The position numbers were made by a program, and so were the translations under genes. This document shows positions 54,205 through 63,115 of a stretch of 64,000 bases of DNA, piece by piece. The DNA comes from Lateolabrax maculatus. Its lineage: Eukaryota > Chordata > Actinopteri > Acropomatiformes > Lateolabracidae. The first letter of the stretch is position 1. The number at the start of each line of letters is the position of its first letter. The stretch spans positions 24,705,501-24,769,500 of the forward strand of contig CM062206.1 in NCBI GenBank assembly GCA_031216445.1, in the 5' to 3' direction. The notes beneath the pieces are model-generated. The model made no database searches. It saw only the letters and a list, made by a program, of their open reading frames with translations, and was not told the origin of the DNA.

Positions 54205-57200
54205 TTGGCCATATTACGTGACTCCGTTTGGAAGTTATGGGCCTTTTTGTCATAGGTCACACCCCCTTTTCAACAGTTTGCATGAACACAAACACACACA
54301 TCTTCACACACACACACACACACACACTTAACCTCCATGCAGCCAAAGGGTGGGGGACTTTTTGTGGACCTAGTGACCTACCAACTGACAGAGTGACCTA
54401 CAGAGCTGATCTGATCTATCTGATATGATTTACAACTTTGAACTTTGAAAGCATATAACGGTTTCTGAATATAGAATAGGAGCCAGTAAAATTTGATAAG
54501 ATAAACCAGGTCCTCAAAGTATTTTGTTCAGAAACATGAAGTTCAGAATTGATTCATGTGATCGGCATCAAGTGTGTTTAAGAAGAATCTGCACTCAGGA
54601 GGGCTGAAATAAAACCCCAAATGAACGTTTGTGTTTCTTAAATCAGCATCAGCCACATTAAAACAGGAAAGGGTGCTATTTGTTTTGGCTGTATATCTGA
54701 CCTGATGTACTGTGAGTTACCGTGTCTCTGAAATAAAAAGGGTCTATAAACTTTAGCATGCATGCAACTGCTGAAAATAAAATGATTAAAATGATAAAAT
54801 GAAAATGATGATTACAGTTTGAGACTGAGAGGTTTGATCCTATTTTGTACATTGCAACATTTTCCCTTAAGACTACAAGATTATTGGTTGGTTATGTCAT
54901 CGCACAGAGAGTCAAGATAACACTTCATGTAGATATAAGTAAGCACTGACACACGGAAGGGTAAATAAAATAAGCATAGACGGAGATACAGACATGACAT
55001 TGGTAGAAAATCCTCTAATTATAAGAAGATCATGGGTGTCAACATGCGTCATCTATAACATCAACATGCACAGTATGTTCAAATTACCTAAAATTATGAT
55101 GCAGTCATAGATCTTTGATAACAGAGCCATGCTGCCCTGTGTGTCTGTGATATATTCTATTCTACCTCTAAATGAAGTTGTGCAGTGTATTTCCTGACAG
55201 TGCTCTGTATTGAATTGACATTCACTTTACAAAAGCTAATTAGAAGAACAAAGGCCTCCCCTGCAACCCCTACAGTGCAGAGGGGTCCCTGAAGTGAGCC
55301 GCCCCCCCCCCCCCCCCCACACACACACACATACACACACACACACACACACGCATTAAAAAATGTTAGCTTCTTTACTTGCCTCTATGAGCCTCCCTTC
55401 TTTCTTCAGTGGAAAGTACAAACCCCCACCCCCACTGTCTGTCATCCTCAACTATCTACGTAGATGCCGTGATACACACAGTGCAGGTTTTTATAGTGCA
55501 GGTTTTCAACTTTTGATCACAATGCTGCGACAGTAGACAGATGTACTGTACATGTTCAGGCCGCATGGCGCTTTAATTACTGTGTTTACATTCTGTCATT
55601 TACTTTGCGATTAAAAAGTGACTGTGAAAAGGTCCACATTGTTTCATTGCTGAATAGGAGAGCTCTTCCACACAATCCCCATATTTACATTCTTTCATTT
55701 AATGTGATGGAGAGCTGTGTTTAAAGTGAGCAGGAGCTTTGCAGTGGCCATGGCTTTACAGGTTACTGAGACTTTCTTAACTAACTGATGTGGTCCAAAG
55801 AAAGAAATATGTCTGCTAACCCCTCTAAAGCAGATAGATGCAAACAAAAAAATGGAAAACTACAGTTTGTTGATCCGATTAAAATAAATTAGTTGAGGGA
55901 GTTACATGGAGTCAAAGTGGTGTGTGTTATAATTATGTATGTAATGTTTAAGGTCCCAATATATATTTATATATTATATATATATATTATATTTCCATGT
56001 AAATCTGACATAGAGTATGTTCAGATCATTTAAATAGCAAGTTTGTTATCAATTTTCCAAACTTCAAAGCATTAAATTTGAGAAAGTTGAGAATGATAGC
56101 ATGTCTCTAATGTAATTGAATTTTGGTGGCGGGGTTGTAGTAATTTAATTTGGATTAAATAGTGTGTTGGAGAGGAGAGCTATTTTGCTGTGCGCAAATG
56201 GAACATGCATTGTGTGTGCGTTATGGCCAGTCTTTGGAGATCATCTTGTCCTGGGCACGAGCAAGACACATAGCTGGCCTGCATGGAGCAACTGCTTCTT
56301 GTTAAGCTAGGCTACAGTATTTTTGTTTTTCTTATTACAGAGGGCTTTATATCCATGCAATCATGCATTATAAAAACAACCTGTGGTTGGCTGCATTCAG
56401 ACCAAACCAGGCATTGTGGTGATTAGCACAGGGTTGTGCAGCAGTGTGGGAATGTCACTACATGGCCCCTTTGTGTGACGGCGATTTTCATCTTTGCACT
56501 CCCTCATTGCAGAGTTATACACCGGTCTTATCGCTGGCTTACGTGATTGGCCATCCCAGCCTGACATCATGTTGCGTTATTCTAAAAGTTAATTCTGTTT
56601 AAATTTTTATTTATTATTTTAGCTGCAGGGCCAATGCCTTTTTTTTTTTTCACTGCCGCAGCCTAAACGCACTAACCCCATTCAAATGAATAGGAGGACT
56701 GGCGTTTTCACCGCAATGCCTGATGTGGTCTGGATGCAGCTTAAGCCAATACTACAGTTGAAGTCGGAAGTTTACATACACCTTAGCCAAATACATTTAA
56801 ACTCAGTTTTTCATAACTCCTGACATTGAATTCTAGTAAACATTCCCTGTCTTAGGTCACTTAGGATCAATACTTTATTTTAAAAATGTGAAATATCAGA
56901 ACCATAGTACAGTGAATGATTTATTACAGCTTTAATTTCTTTCATCACATTCCCAGTGGGTCAGAAGTTTACATACACCTAGTTAGTATTTGGCAGCATT
57001 CCCTTTAACTTGTTTAACTTGGGTCAAACGATTAGGGTAGCCTTCCACAAGCTTCCCACAATAAGTTGCTGGAATTTTAGCCCATTCCTCCTGACAGAAC
57101 TGGTGTACCTTTCAGTTCTGCCCACAAATTTTCAATTGGACTGAGGTATATCCACATAATTTTCCTTCCACATGATGCCATCTATTTTGTGAAGTGCACC

Positions 57201-58450
57201 AGTCCCTCCTGCTGCAAAGCACTCCCACAACATGATGCTGCCACCCCAATGGAAAAATGACTTGTGTCATGCGCAAAGTCCTTACCGACTTGCCAAAACT
57301 ACAGTTTGTTGACATGAAATCTGTGGAGTGGTTAAAAAATGAGTTATAATGATTTCAACCATTGAATGTGCCTGACTTCAACTGTACAGTCCCTCTTTCA
57401 TTTCAATCTCATCAAGAGGGCACACCCAAAATAACCATGAGCTCATGTTATTGAAGACAGCTTTTGTCCAATTGTGAAACCCATTAGCAGAGCCTTGATT
57501 GACCAGTGGACGAGCTGTTATTGCACGTTACTCAAACACACTCAAAAGTGCAAACTCAATCAAGAATGTAATGGCATATAAAGTGTTTATGTATGTAAAT
57601 CCTATTCTAGGCTATATATTTATGGTAATGACACGCTAGAGCAGCCTAGCAGCGTTAGGAACTGAAGAGTGTGTAATTACACTAATGCTCCGCTGACTAA
57701 TAGGCCACAGGGGAGGAGGAGTCCGCTGGCTAGTGTTAGCTCACTTACTGATTCACACATCATACCAGCACTCCGAATATGCTTTTGTTATTGTGTGTGC
57801 GTGTGTGTGTGTTCACAGTGAGGTTTTTTGACTGGACCTGACTACATAAGTCTGGTTTGGGATTATGCCACATTTTATTGTTAGAGTAGAAATGTTTGCA
57901 TAAAGGTGTTAATATGTGGGTTATAGAATATATGCACAGGAGTCTCTCTAAATGTGAACGTGTTTTTGAGCAAGGCACACTACACTGCTCCTTCTGTGCT
58001 GTTATAGACTGCTTTTCATTGTCTAGATGTGTAAATGGCAACGTAACGTCTGATGCGCCTTGATTCTCCTGCACATATTGTTTTCTTGTTTGACTCATTT
58101 CAAACAATAAGACACAAACGTTAAATATCTTTAAATATATATATATTATATATAATAATCTTCACAAAAGTTAAAATTACTTAATTGAACAATGAGCAGC
58201 AGCATTTATTTAAATATCTAAAACGCATTTTAATCAGCAAAAACAAAACAAATTCCTGAGGATGGATTGCAACTAAACCCATAAAAAGAGCCTTTGCTTG
58301 TTTGCAAAAAAAACTCCAGTGTGTTGATGGGTGGACTTGTCCTGCGTACCACCACATGTCAGCAGACAATGAGTGCACATTGCAATAACATTGCTACACT
58401 CATCAGGAGCTTGAAACCCATGCCAGAACAGCAGAGCACATTTTGATAAT

Positions 58451-58499
<49 letters not shown>

Positions 58500-59294
58500 T
58501 GTTTTTTTACCCAAATAAATACAACAGACTTAAAAAGCTTGTTCCAATCCAATTGAATATATACATATATATATATATGAGCTTTAAAGGATAAGGCTGG
58601 CATTGTTATTTTTTCTTATTGTCAACAAATCTTATAAACATGCCAAAACCAACACTAAATTGATTTGGCTGTGTGTCCAAAGAGTGCCATACAGCTCCAT
58701 TGTTGTCTAACAACACATCAATGAGCCACACTGCTGCACTGGGTGACATGTTCCTTCATTACCATGAACACACACACTGTGGCTTATTTTGACTCAGTCC
58801 CAGACAAACACCTGCCTGTTGCCCCAAATACTCACTAAAGCGTTGAATGTGGATTAATCCGCAGCTGAAAATAGTCCCAACAAATGCACAATTTCATACT
58901 GTTTGAGATGCGTTTTTAATTACTAACATACAGATTTACATGCATGCCCCTACACACCCACACCCCACAACCCAGCCCCAGCAGAGGCCTGACTGACCTG
59001 GCAGGAGGCGAACCCTCCAGTAGATGCGCAGACACTGCTCCTCCTTGCGGAAGCCACGCTGGCACTTGCAGGCCAACAGAGAGGGATGTTTGGCCAGCAG
59101 AGCGTCCTGTCCCTCCAGGCACTCGGCAGCAGCCTGCTCCCCCAGCGGGGACACCGCTGCGTCGGACGCACACAGATCCAGGCCGCGGTACAGCGCCTCG
59201 CACCGGGGGTCGGCGGAGCACACCCGATGAGCTTCAACACAGTCGGTGGGGGAGGGAGGGAAGGGGAAGATGGGTGCTGAGGATGGCAACACAC
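35087..59294 (-). CDS. gfra3: GDNF family receptor alpha, probably GFRA3 (spliced, 7 coding exons, 5' end missing)
   Basis: This is a cell-surface GPI-anchored co-receptor. By family knowledge it binds a GDNF-family ligand (artemin for GFRA3) and presents it to the RET tyrosine kinase on neurons and neural-crest derivatives. Exons, in transcript order, are 59294-58998, 53602-53531, 52319-51965, 50769-50660, 47678-47544, 43778-43642 and 35299-35087. Every junction is GT-AG with matching phase, giving 438 residues plus a TAG stop. D1 (about residues 18-92) has all eight family cysteines. D2 starts at Cys135 and D3 follows to about residue 322, then a stalk and a hydrophobic tail (424-437). GFRA3-like marks are ADPxC in D1, SPYDDT in the linker, CGERRR, VSLWC rather than V(A/S)PWC in D3, FTHNxCL, and no AIQAFGNG. 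D2 itself is closer to GFRA1/2/4, so GFRA4 remains possible. The signal-peptide exon is not visible and probably lies beyond 64000. Confidence 0.85.
36102..36141. repeat. C-run plus (CA)n
   Basis: About 13 C followed by CA units. Confidence 0.9.
38298..38640. mobile_element. MITE family A, old diverged copy
   Basis: It starts with AACTGGACACC and contains GTATGGGGAAAATACTTTTT followed by GGGCCGTG, matching CTATGGGGAAAATGCTTTTT and GGGCCGCA in the 44856 copy. The intervening sequence is largely unalignable by eye. Confidence 0.45.
39632..39647. repeat. G homopolymer (16)
   Basis: Run of G within a purine-rich stretch (39600-39790). Confidence 0.9.
42715..43060 (+). repeat. Dispersed repeat family C, long copy
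   Basis: It contains the percomorph-type segments GAGTGAAATATCTCAACAAC, GGACGGATTGCCATCAAATG, TGGTTCAGACATTCATTG and a final ACTTTGGTTTATGAACAAAT. Shorter related copies lie at 1715-1960, 5935-6110, 12375-12660 and, inverted, 9275-9520 and 11205-11410. The class is unknown, with no coding capacity seen. Confidence 0.65.
43642..43778 (-). CDS. gfra3: gfra3 exon F: proline-rich stalk
   Basis: The exon is 137 bp (2 + 135) and ends in phase 0. It begins NSISWMGSPSS, where GFRA1, 2 and 4 have NAIQAFGNG, then runs through a proline-rich segment (INPPPAPRPSP) and an acidic, Asn-rich end (residues 352-368). The stalk is the least conserved part of the family, and the sequence was accepted from phase, strong splice sites (CATGCAG acceptor, ATC|GTGAGT donor) and position. 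A (GT)n tract begins 30 bases upstream of the acceptor at 43808. Confidence 0.8.
43808..43838. repeat. (GT)n microsatellite 30 bp upstream of exon F
   Basis: GT run on + (CA run in gene sense) between the branch-point region and upstream intron. Confidence 0.9.
44702..45774. mobile_element. MITE family B, copy interrupted by family A
   Basis: The left end (AGTTCAACATTTTGGGAAAT at about 44711) and right end (CTCAAAATATTGAACTATTC at about 45752) are inverted repeats. The interior has the TTAGCCTAGCTTA and CCAGGGGGAAAC motifs repeated at 48119-48650 and 62921-63115. Without the 44856-45238 insertion the element is about 690 bp. There is no coding capacity. Confidence 0.7.
44856..45238. mobile_element. 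MITE family A copy inserted inside another repeat
   Basis: It shares a long, almost identical core with 24129-24305 and the same left TIR. The right TIR is shortened to ATATCCAGTTCT. The bases on either side (GGGGGAAAC and AGCTAGCC) are contiguous in the uninterrupted family-B copy at 48280-48310, so the insertion splits a family-B element. Confidence 0.75.
45872..47350 (+). mobile_element. 5'-truncated L2-type LINE with intact C-terminal frame and 3' tail
   Basis: An uninterrupted frame runs from 45886 to the TAG after 46725. It opens with the reverse-transcriptase catalytic box YADDTQLYLS, continues through LLNSDKTEV, SLGVIFDQDM, SRLDYCNSLL, LHWLPVKSRIEFK and LLWNQLP, and ends DKAYS. These are the conserved post-catalytic and thumb segments of fish CR1/L2-clade LINEs. 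The roughly 600-bp tail includes GATTTGGCGCTATACAAATA and ends in TTGACT repeats, the usual L2-type 3' end. The N-terminal part of the ORF (endonuclease and most fingers/palm motifs) is missing, as expected from 5' truncation during insertion. The frame is about 281 residues without stops, so the copy is fairly young or simply lucky. Confidence 0.88.
47544..47678 (-). CDS. gfra3: gfra3 exon E: D3 second half with MTPNY motif
   Basis: The exon is 135 bp (2 + 132 + 1). It encodes TIMTPNYISNSSADV, then LWCNCEGSGNQWQDC and FTHNTCL. MTPNY, the paired WCxC cysteines and GSGN are universal in GFR-alpha D3. Leu before WC (in place of Pro) and FTHN match GFRA3 better than GFRA1/2/4. N288-S-S is a candidate N-glycosylation site. 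The acceptor is CCCACAG|GTACC and the donor is CTGC|GTGAGT. Confidence 0.92.
47679..50659 (-). other. gfra3 intron between exons D and E (3.0 kb)
   Basis: The intron starts GTACGG and ends CCCACAG. It contains one copy of the TIR repeat with the TTCAACATTTTGGG-like terminus (48119-48650) and otherwise AT-rich sequence in which I recognise nothing. Confidence 0.7.
48119..48650. mobile_element. MITE family B, uninterrupted copy
   Basis: It contains CAGTTCAACATTCTGGGAAA, TAGTTAGCCTAGCTTAGTAT, AGCAGGGGGAAACAGCTAGC and CACCTACCAACAGCTGTAAA in the same order as the 44702 copy. The right end is diffuse. Confidence 0.65.
50660..50769 (-). CDS. gfra3: gfra3 exon D: D3 first half
   Basis: The exon is 110 bp (1 + 108 + 1). 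It completes the Arg codon of exon C and encodes SRLADFLNNCQ and CLRAYAGLI, both strong family matches. The acceptor follows TTGCCAG and the donor is ATCG|GTACGG. No stop or frameshift is present. Part of the exon is read by no long open frame, so it was assigned from the conserved peptide and phase continuity with exons C and E. Confidence 0.9.
51051..51084. repeat. (ATC)n microsatellite
   Basis: ATC units with one AAC interruption. Confidence 0.9.
51965..52319 (-). CDS. gfra3: gfra3 exon C: cysteine-rich domain 2 and start of D3
   Basis: The exon is 355 bp and begins in a split alanine codon. It carries thirteen cysteines (residues 135-240) in family order. Recognisable segments are CHRALRRFLERVP, LFCPC, CGERRRKTIVPSCSY and FCRRDDLCR. 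In characterised family members D2 makes the main ligand contacts, and the ERRR stretch is one of the best conserved parts. The acceptor is CCTCAG|CTTCA and the donor is TGCAG|GTAA. Residues 216-227 carry a short DMEGFQ insertion before the NCL that starts the D3 cysteines, unlike the KEKPNCL of GFRA1, 2 and chicken GFRA4. Confidence 0.92.
52630..52955 (+). repeat. Degenerate tandem repeat, about 2.3 units of ~130-170 bp
   Basis: The anchor TTCATCCTCTAG followed by a -ATGAATAT- segment recurs at 52631, 52762 and (as ATCATCCTCTGG) 52929. Spacing is uneven and the rest of each unit is weakly similar. It lies in intron B-C of gfra3. Confidence 0.4.
53075..53160 (+). mobile_element. tRNA-like SINE head
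   Basis: CTGGTAGCTCAGTGC (A-box-like) and GGGCTCAAATCCAGCC (B-box-like) lie about 30 bases apart, as in tRNA-derived SINEs. The body after 53160 is not recognised. Confidence 0.45.
53531..53602 (-). CDS. gfra3: gfra3 exon B: D1-D2 linker with SPY motif
   Basis: This 72-bp exon (2 + 69 + 1 bases) is flanked by TTTTCCAG and GGTAAA-type splice sites. It continues the frame of exon A through a split glycine codon and encodes EEELEISPYDDTLMD and a short remainder. All GFR-alpha proteins have SPY in this linker. GFRA1, 2 and 4 usually read SPYEP, whereas GFRA3 reads SPYEDT, so SPYDDT here supports GFRA3. The exon is too short to be found by open-frame scanning and was placed from splice sites, phase and the motif. 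Confidence 0.85.
53965..54135 (-). mobile_element. LINE reverse-transcriptase fragment
   Basis: The minus strand encodes an open stretch with SMDNLRLLTSY, then SKAVNRSCGVPQGSTLGPIL. GVPQGSxLGP is the conserved RT motif just upstream of the catalytic YADD in L2/CR1-type elements. Similarity stops soon after the motif and no tail is seen, so this is a small internal remnant within a gfra3 intron. Confidence 0.7.
54166..54198. repeat. (GT)n microsatellite
   Basis: GT run of about 16 units. A (CA)n run at 54305-54327 is its inverted partner. Confidence 0.9.
54305..54327. repeat. (CA)n microsatellite
   Basis: CA run about 105 bases from the GT run and complementary to it. Confidence 0.9.
55302..55352. 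repeat. C-run plus (CA)n
   Basis: About 17 C followed by CA units with one TA interruption. Confidence 0.9.
56390..56740. mobile_element. MITE with ~25-bp terminal inverted repeats
   Basis: The left end GCTGCATTCAGACCAAACC and right end GGTCTGGATGCAGC (extended inward by CAATGCCTGATGT) form an imperfect inverted repeat over a 351-bp interval with no coding capacity. The size and TIRs suggest a hAT-type nonautonomous element, but no target duplication was established. It lies 14 bases from the Tc1 element. Confidence 0.55.
56755..57384 (-). mobile_element. Internally deleted Tc1/mariner (Sleeping-Beauty-like) element
   Basis: It starts CAGTTGAAGTCGGAAGTTTA and ends GACTTCAACTG, flanked on both sides by TA (56753-56754 and 57385-57386), the Tc1 target duplication. 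An inner direct-repeat copy (GGTCAGAAGTTTACATACAC) lies at about 56960. The minus strand keeps the transposase C-terminus (EEWAKI to the stop) and an internal GGxIM-CFAAGGTGALHKIDG segment, but the N-terminal DNA-binding region and most of the catalytic core are gone. At 630 bp against about 1.6 kb for intact relatives, it is a dead copy. Confidence 0.9.
58451..58495. repeat. (AT)n microsatellite
   Basis: Long AT run. A shorter one follows at 58556-58579. Confidence 0.95.
58998..59294 (-). CDS. gfra3: gfra3 exon A: cysteine-rich domain 1
   Basis: The exon is 297 bp and encodes 98 full codons plus split codons at both ends. Eight cysteines (deduced residues 18, 25, 31, 41, 58, 75, 77, 87) match GFR-alpha D1 spacing, and the ending EEQCLRIYW is the family signature. 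The ADPRC segment followed by LDLC resembles GFRA3. The donor is CCAG|GTCAGT. The acceptor is placed at a pyrimidine-rich CTCCCAG (59295-59296). A second AG lies 14 bases inside the exon (at CCTCAG) and would shorten the N-terminal linker, so the first few residues are uncertain. An antisense open frame (58944-59387) over this GC-rich exon is a shadow. Confidence 0.88.
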
Positions 59295-61424
59295 CTGGGA
59301 GAGGGCAAAAGAGATGGAGGGAGACGTGTTAAAAGAATGAGACGGAAAGAGACAGGTGTAAAGAACAGATATATCACATCACTGTAGTATAAACATTGGT
59401 TATAGTGAATGTGGTAACCAGGTACCAAAGCTGAAAGCTTCATGAGGAACCCAACACTTAATCAACCAGGCAACATGTCTAGACAATCACTTGTTAAGGC
59501 CTGGTCACACCAGAAAGAGGTACAGTGTGTGTCTTTGTGAAATATGTGGTTCTAGCGGTTTAGTGACATAGCAACTATACTTGCAGGGAGGTTGGACTGC
59601 TGTAGCTGGCGAGCTAAATGCTAACTTGTTAAGTCGGCATATCTCCTGGAGATTCTCTCTGCTGTTTTGTTTACTCCCCCTGGCATTTTCATCATGATTG
59701 TAAACCATTTGGATCAATAAAAGGTTATTAAAGATGGGAAAAAAAAGCTCTCCGAGCTAACAACAGTCAATGAGCAAATTCATCAGCTTGGCAGCTTAGT
59801 TTGGTCACTAACAAGACAATAAGATAATGAGTTCACACAGGTTTTTCAAAAAAACATATTGCCACATTGACTGCTGTCGTGACTGCTCTCACAACTGTCT
59901 GCAAACCATTGCTCAGATTATAGTCTGACAGAGGTTGAATTAAAGCGAATGGTGCAAGACAGCTAAGCTACGATAGCTTGCTCCATTCCAGACCCTCTGT
60001 CCCCTCAAAGGTCAGCACTGTCTAGATATTTGTCAATGGTGCAACTTTTTTTTTTTTACCCTGTGAGCAAAACCACCGATCGTGCCAAACTGAAAAAAAC
60101 CTTTGAGGGTATGCAGTTCTCAGGGGGGCTCCCCAGTGGGCAGCTCCACTTAGCAAGTCCCCACAACTGGTTGGTCTGAAAACACCTATAGAAAGCTAAG
60201 TGTTACCAAACAACTGCAACAGCATTTCAAATGGTTTGAAATATCAGGAACAATTTGTGTTATTTTCTCCACAGTTCTGGTTGCTTGTTAAATGATTGGT
60301 TGAGGTAAGGATTAATCTCCCCCTGATTTTATGTAACCTAGACATAAAATTTTAATTGAGTTAGGACATTGAGGGACTCGACAGCAAATGGGTTCCAGAG
60401 GGTAATAGCCTTGCTGATAACATTAACAGTAACACAAATTGTACATTGTGGCAGTGAGCTATTTGGTGATTTGATTGGATTAAAAATCCTTCTCATGTTC
60501 ATCCCGCTTAGAGCCAGTTATAGTAACCCTAGGAACAGCTGTGTTATGGCTCATTGTTTGTTGTAGTCTGATCATGAGTCAAAAAGTTCTATGGGAGCAC
60601 TGGGTTAGAATGCACTGCTCCACAACGTCATGTCAAAGCAGCGGTCTGTGGTTGGTCTCTTTGAACGTCAGTCAACAGATGTCTTAGAGTCAGCGTAAGT
60701 TTTTAGTTCACGTGGTCAGACTGACAACACAAATTCTACGACGTTGACTTTTAATTCTGATCCACACCATGTTCACACTTCAGACAGAGTTTGTTTAAAC
60801 AGCTCCAAGGTGTGACACTGTGGACCAGACTACTGTGTCCGGTAGTCACGGACAAAGCACACGGGTGGCTTCCACTCATCTAACTTTCGGAGAGGAACAC
60901 ATTTTCCCTCTCCTTTCAATCATCTGCCTCTCTCTGTTTCCTCTTCTTTTGCAGCCAACTACAGTGGATGCTCTCCAGCCGAGATATTCCACAGACGGCA
61001 GGCGTGCATGGCGTTCTAAGCTAGTTTTCATTTGTCACAGACAGTGTTTGGGTTGTGTGGAACCCAAAGTTTCTCCAAGAGGAAGTGTTGTTTTCTGAAG
61101 TGTGGCTGCTTCGATTTGCAATAGCAAAAAGGAGAGGCTCCCCTGGTAAAATCCAATAGCTGATATGCACAGGGGAAGTGAAGAGAAGTTGTCTGAGGAC
61201 AGCAGAAATGTCATACGGGGAGGAGAAATAGGGGAACGGAGAGATAGATGGAAAAGGGGAGAGGTAGGAGCAAAGGAGAGAGCGAGAGAGATAGAGGCAG
61301 AGACAGGGAGAGCGAGCGTACCAATGTGAACCTTGATGGGTTGGACACGCGCACAGTATGAGGCACAATCAGCATGCACCGCCGAAAATGATGTTCTTAG
61401 AATCACACAAAGATGCGCACATAT

Positions 61425-61425
<1 letters not shown>

Positions 61426-61455
<30 letters not shown>
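61426..61455. repeat. (CA)n microsatellite
   Basis: CA run. Another occurs at 61635-61661. Confidence 0.9.
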
Positions 61456-61457
<2 letters not shown>

Positions 61458-62920
61458 GGCAAAAAACAACACACAGACGCACACGCGCATGGCTGCCCTG
61501 AGAAGGACCCTTTTATGTGTGTGTCCTGCTGGGAGGGAGACTGGGAGGCACAGAACCCATCATTACTACCAGAACACAATACTGCACAACCACGGGGGAG
61601 GGGGCGGAGGGGGCAAAGCAATCTGTCTAAGACACACTCACACACACACACACACACACACTCATAGACTTACACACACACATCTCGGTGTCAGAATAAA
61701 GTGGCTGAGAGAGCATAAACAGCTTAACATTCAGTGCCGGATCAGTAGACAGTATGTAAATTGAATACTGAGTGTGCTGATGAAAGACTAACCACATACA
61801 TAAAACATTGTTGGTTGAACAAACAGCCTTTGTGGAGCGCTGCACCCCGACACTCCGCCACAACTCACTTTGTCCACACATCAGACTGACCGCTCGGCCT
61901 GGCCAGCTCGATCCCGGCCACCTCTCTGACAAGAGGCTGTCCCGCCTTGTGCCAGAGTCACACCATCAACACTTTCAGCAAACAAACTCATCTCCATCTC
62001 CGTTACACTGGAAACACTGCATTTTCCCTTTAAACCCCTGATGTCCTCTGATGGGAGCAGCTCCCTATGGAGTCATGACATGCTCAGGGCCACACACATA
62101 ATGTCAGCTCCAGTAGCACACACACACACACCAGACACACATACACACTCCACAATGCAGAGAGACTTTGTTTGAGGTATCATTCCTCAGTAATGGCTGA
62201 GCAGCCCTTAGTATTTGTTTTGTGTGTAGGATCATCTCTGTCATCCAGGTAGTACCATGCCAATAATAATAATAATAAAAAATCACTGCTTCACAATTTC
62301 AACAAACAGTAAAAAAAGGTGTTTGATTTCCCCCAAAAAAGTCCAATGCATTCACTTCAGTGGTTTGAATGTAGAAACTCACTTGAGAGCCTGGTAGAAT
62401 AATACTTCAGCATAGAGATCAGTGGGCACAGATTGCTACAATGAGGCAACAGATTAATTGTGTGAATGCTATACTGAACAGTTTAGGCAACATTTTGAAA
62501 AAAGGCTCCCACAATATGCATGTGGCATTCAGAATAAAAAGTATGCAATTATAATTTTGTAAAAAAAAACAAAACAAAGTGCAGCATCTAGTCAACAGAC
62601 CAGCTAACTACAGAGCAGGCTGCAGAGGTCTGTTAGCTCACTGACTTCTTACTCCACACCAACACATTAGTTTTGTTTTGTAACTCGTAGTCTTCAGACC
62701 CGACCCACTCTGACTCAAATGACATCACTTGAGGCCTTTTTACCAGACGTCACACAGCCCCCTCTGGAGACAATAAAGGCTTAATGCAACTTTTTCCACA
62801 TATGCAATAGAACTCCCAATACCTGGAGAGACACTTTGGTGTTTCAGATCAGTGCAGTTCTCCATTTATAGACTTAAAACAAGCCGGTGACAGCATGTAA
62901 ACTGCTGAACATTTCCTTTG

Positions 62921-63115
62921 ATTGTTCAGCAACATTTTGGGAAATATGCCAAAACCACACTCATGTCTGTACAGTAAATATGAAGTTACAGCCCAGTTAG
63001 CCTAGCTTAGCATAAAGACTGGAAACAGGGGGAAGCAGCTAGCCTGGCTCTGTGCAAAGCTGAAAAAATCCTCCTACTAACACCTCTAAAGGACACTGAT
63101 TAATGACAACATCAT
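62921..63115. mobile_element. MITE family B, partial copy
   Basis: It shares AACATTTTGGGAAATATGCC, AGTTAGCCTAGCTTAGCATA and AGACTGGAAACAGGGGGAAG with the other copies. Only the left part is recognisable. Confidence 0.6.

Larger units (their letters stand above)
53603..58997 (-). other. gfra3 intron between exons A and B (5.4 kb)
   Basis: The intron is bounded by GTCAGT (58997 downward) and TTTTCCAG (ending at 53603). It contains a reverse-transcriptase fragment, paired (GT)n and (CA)n tracts at 54166-54198 and 54305-54327, a C-run plus (CA)n at 55302-55352, a MITE (56390-56740), a deleted Tc1 element (56755-57384) and an (AT)n tract (58451-58495). No further coding sequence was recognised. 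Confidence 0.75.

Noticed and set aside
35087..59294. Assignment of the receptor to GFRA4
   Set aside because: D2 similarity and CQPSxxTASGC favour it, but the SPYxDT linker, D1 ADPxC, VSLWC and the missing AIQAFGNG favour GFRA3. It is kept as an alternative, not excluded.
58944..59387. 147-codon plus-strand frame
   Set aside because: Antisense shadow of the GC-rich D1 exon. The minus frame has the conserved cysteines and splice sites.
61035..61490. Hydrophobic minus-strand frame as a possible gfra3 signal-peptide exon
   Set aside because: The hydrophobic part is (Cys-Val)n from a (GT)n microsatellite, and no phase-1 donor follows a plausible cleavage region.
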